Of a DNA stretch of 64,000 nt, positions 63,160 to 64,000 are shown piece after piece. Positions within the stretch are counted from its first letter, which is position 1; each line of letters begins with the position of its first letter. Made by a program: the position numbers and the translations under genes. Location of the stretch: assembly GCA_963821505.1 (NCBI GenBank), contig CAWGEH010000006.1:148762-212761 (forward strand), written 5' to 3'. The notes beneath the pieces were generated by a model. That model saw only the letters and a program-made list of their open reading frames with translations. It was not told the origin of the DNA and searched no databases. Source of the DNA: VAZQ01 sp963821505 (GTDB taxonomy: Bacteria; Pseudomonadota; Alphaproteobacteria; Rhizobiales; Xanthobacteraceae).

Positions 63160-63396
63160 TCACACAATCCATCCCAGCTCGCGAGCTTTGTCGTTGGCCG
63201 CTTGCCATGCTCGACTTAAAGACTCCGCCTGATTCATGGGCGCTCCGCTGTCATTCTTCGATAGGAAATTCTTGACGAGAAGCCGCGGTGCGGTGGCTGG
63301 TTTGTAATAGACGACACCGTAGCTCGTGGCCGGCAGTATGACGATTATCTCATCGCCCAGAACTTCGAGCCGAAGTTGCTCACTCAGAGCGGACAT
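63160..63396 (-). CDS. Small conserved hypothetical protein (78 aa)
   Basis: It reads MSALSEQLRLEVLGDEIIVI followed by LPATSYGVVYYKPATAPRLL and ends with SLSRAWQAANDKARELGWIV. This pattern (EQLRLE-GDEIIV-LP-TSY, ending ANDKARELGWIV) is recurrent in Bradyrhizobium-type genomes. Function unknown. A hairpin with a T-rich tail lies 20 nt upstream of the start. Confidence 0.75.
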   Translation of the reverse strand: MSALSEQLRLEVLGDEIIVILPATSYGVVYYKPATAPRLLVKNFLSKNDSGAPMNQAESLSRAWQAANDKARELGWIV

Positions 63397-63416
63397 GCGG
63401 TGGAGCTACACAATAA

Positions 63417-63443
63417 AGCCCCGGTCGAGGACCAACCGGGGCT
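63417..63443 (-). terminator. Minus-strand hairpin ahead of the 63396 gene
   Basis: Arms AGCCCCGGT / ACCGGGGCT, then TTTATT on the minus strand. It may be the end of an upstream minus transcript. Confidence 0.6.
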
Positions 63444-63694
63444 GGCATTTGCTGTTGGAGAGAGATGGTTGCAGGCAAAACTTAAAGGCTACGCGCCCTA
63501 TCCGCTCTATCCAAGTTTGAGTGGTTGCTGCGTCACGGTCTCAGCGTGGTGAAAGCAGCCGCCGAGGCCGACCGCAGCGGTGATGACGATGGCGCAAACG
63601 ATTAAGGCGCGCATGATTAGTTCCCCTATGAGTTGCCTGGATTTGACAATAGAGGAATACGGCCCGCTAATGGTTGCATTTCCGACACGCGAGC

Positions 63695-63733
63695 CAAAAA
63701 AGAAGCCCCGAGAGGGGACTGATCTCTCGGGGC
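63695..63733 (-). terminator. Minus-strand intrinsic terminator
   Basis: Arms GCCCCGAGAG / CTCTCGGGGC followed (minus strand) by CTTCTTTTTTGG. The rest, 63734-64000, holds no credible gene; it has a TTGGACAG direct repeat at about 63932 and 63944. Confidence 0.75.
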
Positions 63734-64000
63734 CACGTAGGAAACCTAGCTGGGGTTCAACTAGGCCACTACCCTAGCACGAACCTTCTCTCGGGATAAC
63801 GTGGACAACTCCAAAATCCTTTTCGAGTGTGATATCGGTGCCACTCCTGAACTGACCAGCGACGGCGGTGTGAGGAGGCCGGGGTCTCGGAAGACCGCCA
63901 TGGACGCTCTATCTGGCTCTCTATGCCCTCTGTTGGACAGTTATTGGACAGACAAAGTTAAGCAATTGAATTATGGATGATTTCTGAGCTGTTATTATCC

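Noticed and set aside
63580..63777. Open frame of 65 codons near the right edge
   Set aside because: It reads through a strong terminator hairpin and has no ribosome site or protein-like composition.

Overview
The window is a GC-rich chromosomal segment from an alphaproteobacterium of the order Hyphomicrobiales (Rhizobiales), most like the Bradyrhizobium / Rhodopseudomonas / Xanthobacteraceae group. The evidence is the 16S-tRNA-Ile(GAT)-tRNA-Ala(TGC)-23S-5S rRNA operon, a CpdR-type cell-cycle regulator, an Omp25/31-like surface protein, rhizobial DUF families (DUF4175, DUF2125), a metX-metW pair, and an almost complete set of ethylmalonyl-CoA (EMC) pathway enzymes. No finer placement is safe without a database search.

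Layout. 1-4.2 kb: a partial FAD monooxygenase, an esterase, an AlkA-type DNA glycosylase, GluQ and a soluble hybrid histidine kinase. 4.2-20.5 kb: a metabolic neighbourhood holding ethylmalonyl-CoA mutase (ecm), crotonyl-CoA carboxylase/reductase (ccr), methylsuccinyl-CoA dehydrogenase (mcd), a PduO-type cobalamin adenosyltransferase, EtfBA and 3-hydroxybutyryl-CoA dehydrogenase. Together these point to acetyl-CoA (or PHB/C1) assimilation without a glyoxylate shunt: Ccr makes ethylmalonyl-CoA, Ecm (B12-dependent, served by the adenosyltransferase) makes methylsuccinyl-CoA, and Mcd oxidises it into ETF. 20.5-43.3 kb: housekeeping genes (tlpA, argH, lptM, lysA, DUF4175, cpdR, ftsEX, plsC, the chorismate mutase-hisC-tyrC operon, metXW, clpB). 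43.4-45.4 kb: an M23 peptidase. 45.7-51.8 kb: the rRNA operon. 52-54.3 kb: a TctC-type binding protein, a GST and a Nudix hydrolase. From 54.3 kb onward is an accessory region: an IS630 remnant, a glycosyltransferase/oxidoreductase pair, a broken GMC oxidoreductase, a decayed phage packaging segment (DUF5681 protein and terminase), a LuxR solo and several small orphan genes with long gene-poor gaps.

Three features stand out. (1) Palindromic repeat modules bounded by CTAG occur throughout. At six genes (mcd, hbd, ydcF, tyrC, cpdR, nudix) the TAG stop codon is itself the CTAG edge of a module. CTAG/TA is the known target of IS630-family transposases, and an IS630 remnant abuts one module, so these are probably IS630-mobilised MITEs. 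(2) The 16S gene carries an expansion of about 100 nt in helix 6 (V1). (3) Many genes are split by single-base indels (ecm x2, mcd, ftsX, M23 peptidase x4, GST, terminase x3). In five cases removing one base restores both the frame and a GANTC site, the CcrM methylation motif, which suggests systematic sequencing error at methylated sites rather than gene death.

All family names come from reading the translated sequence; no searches were run.
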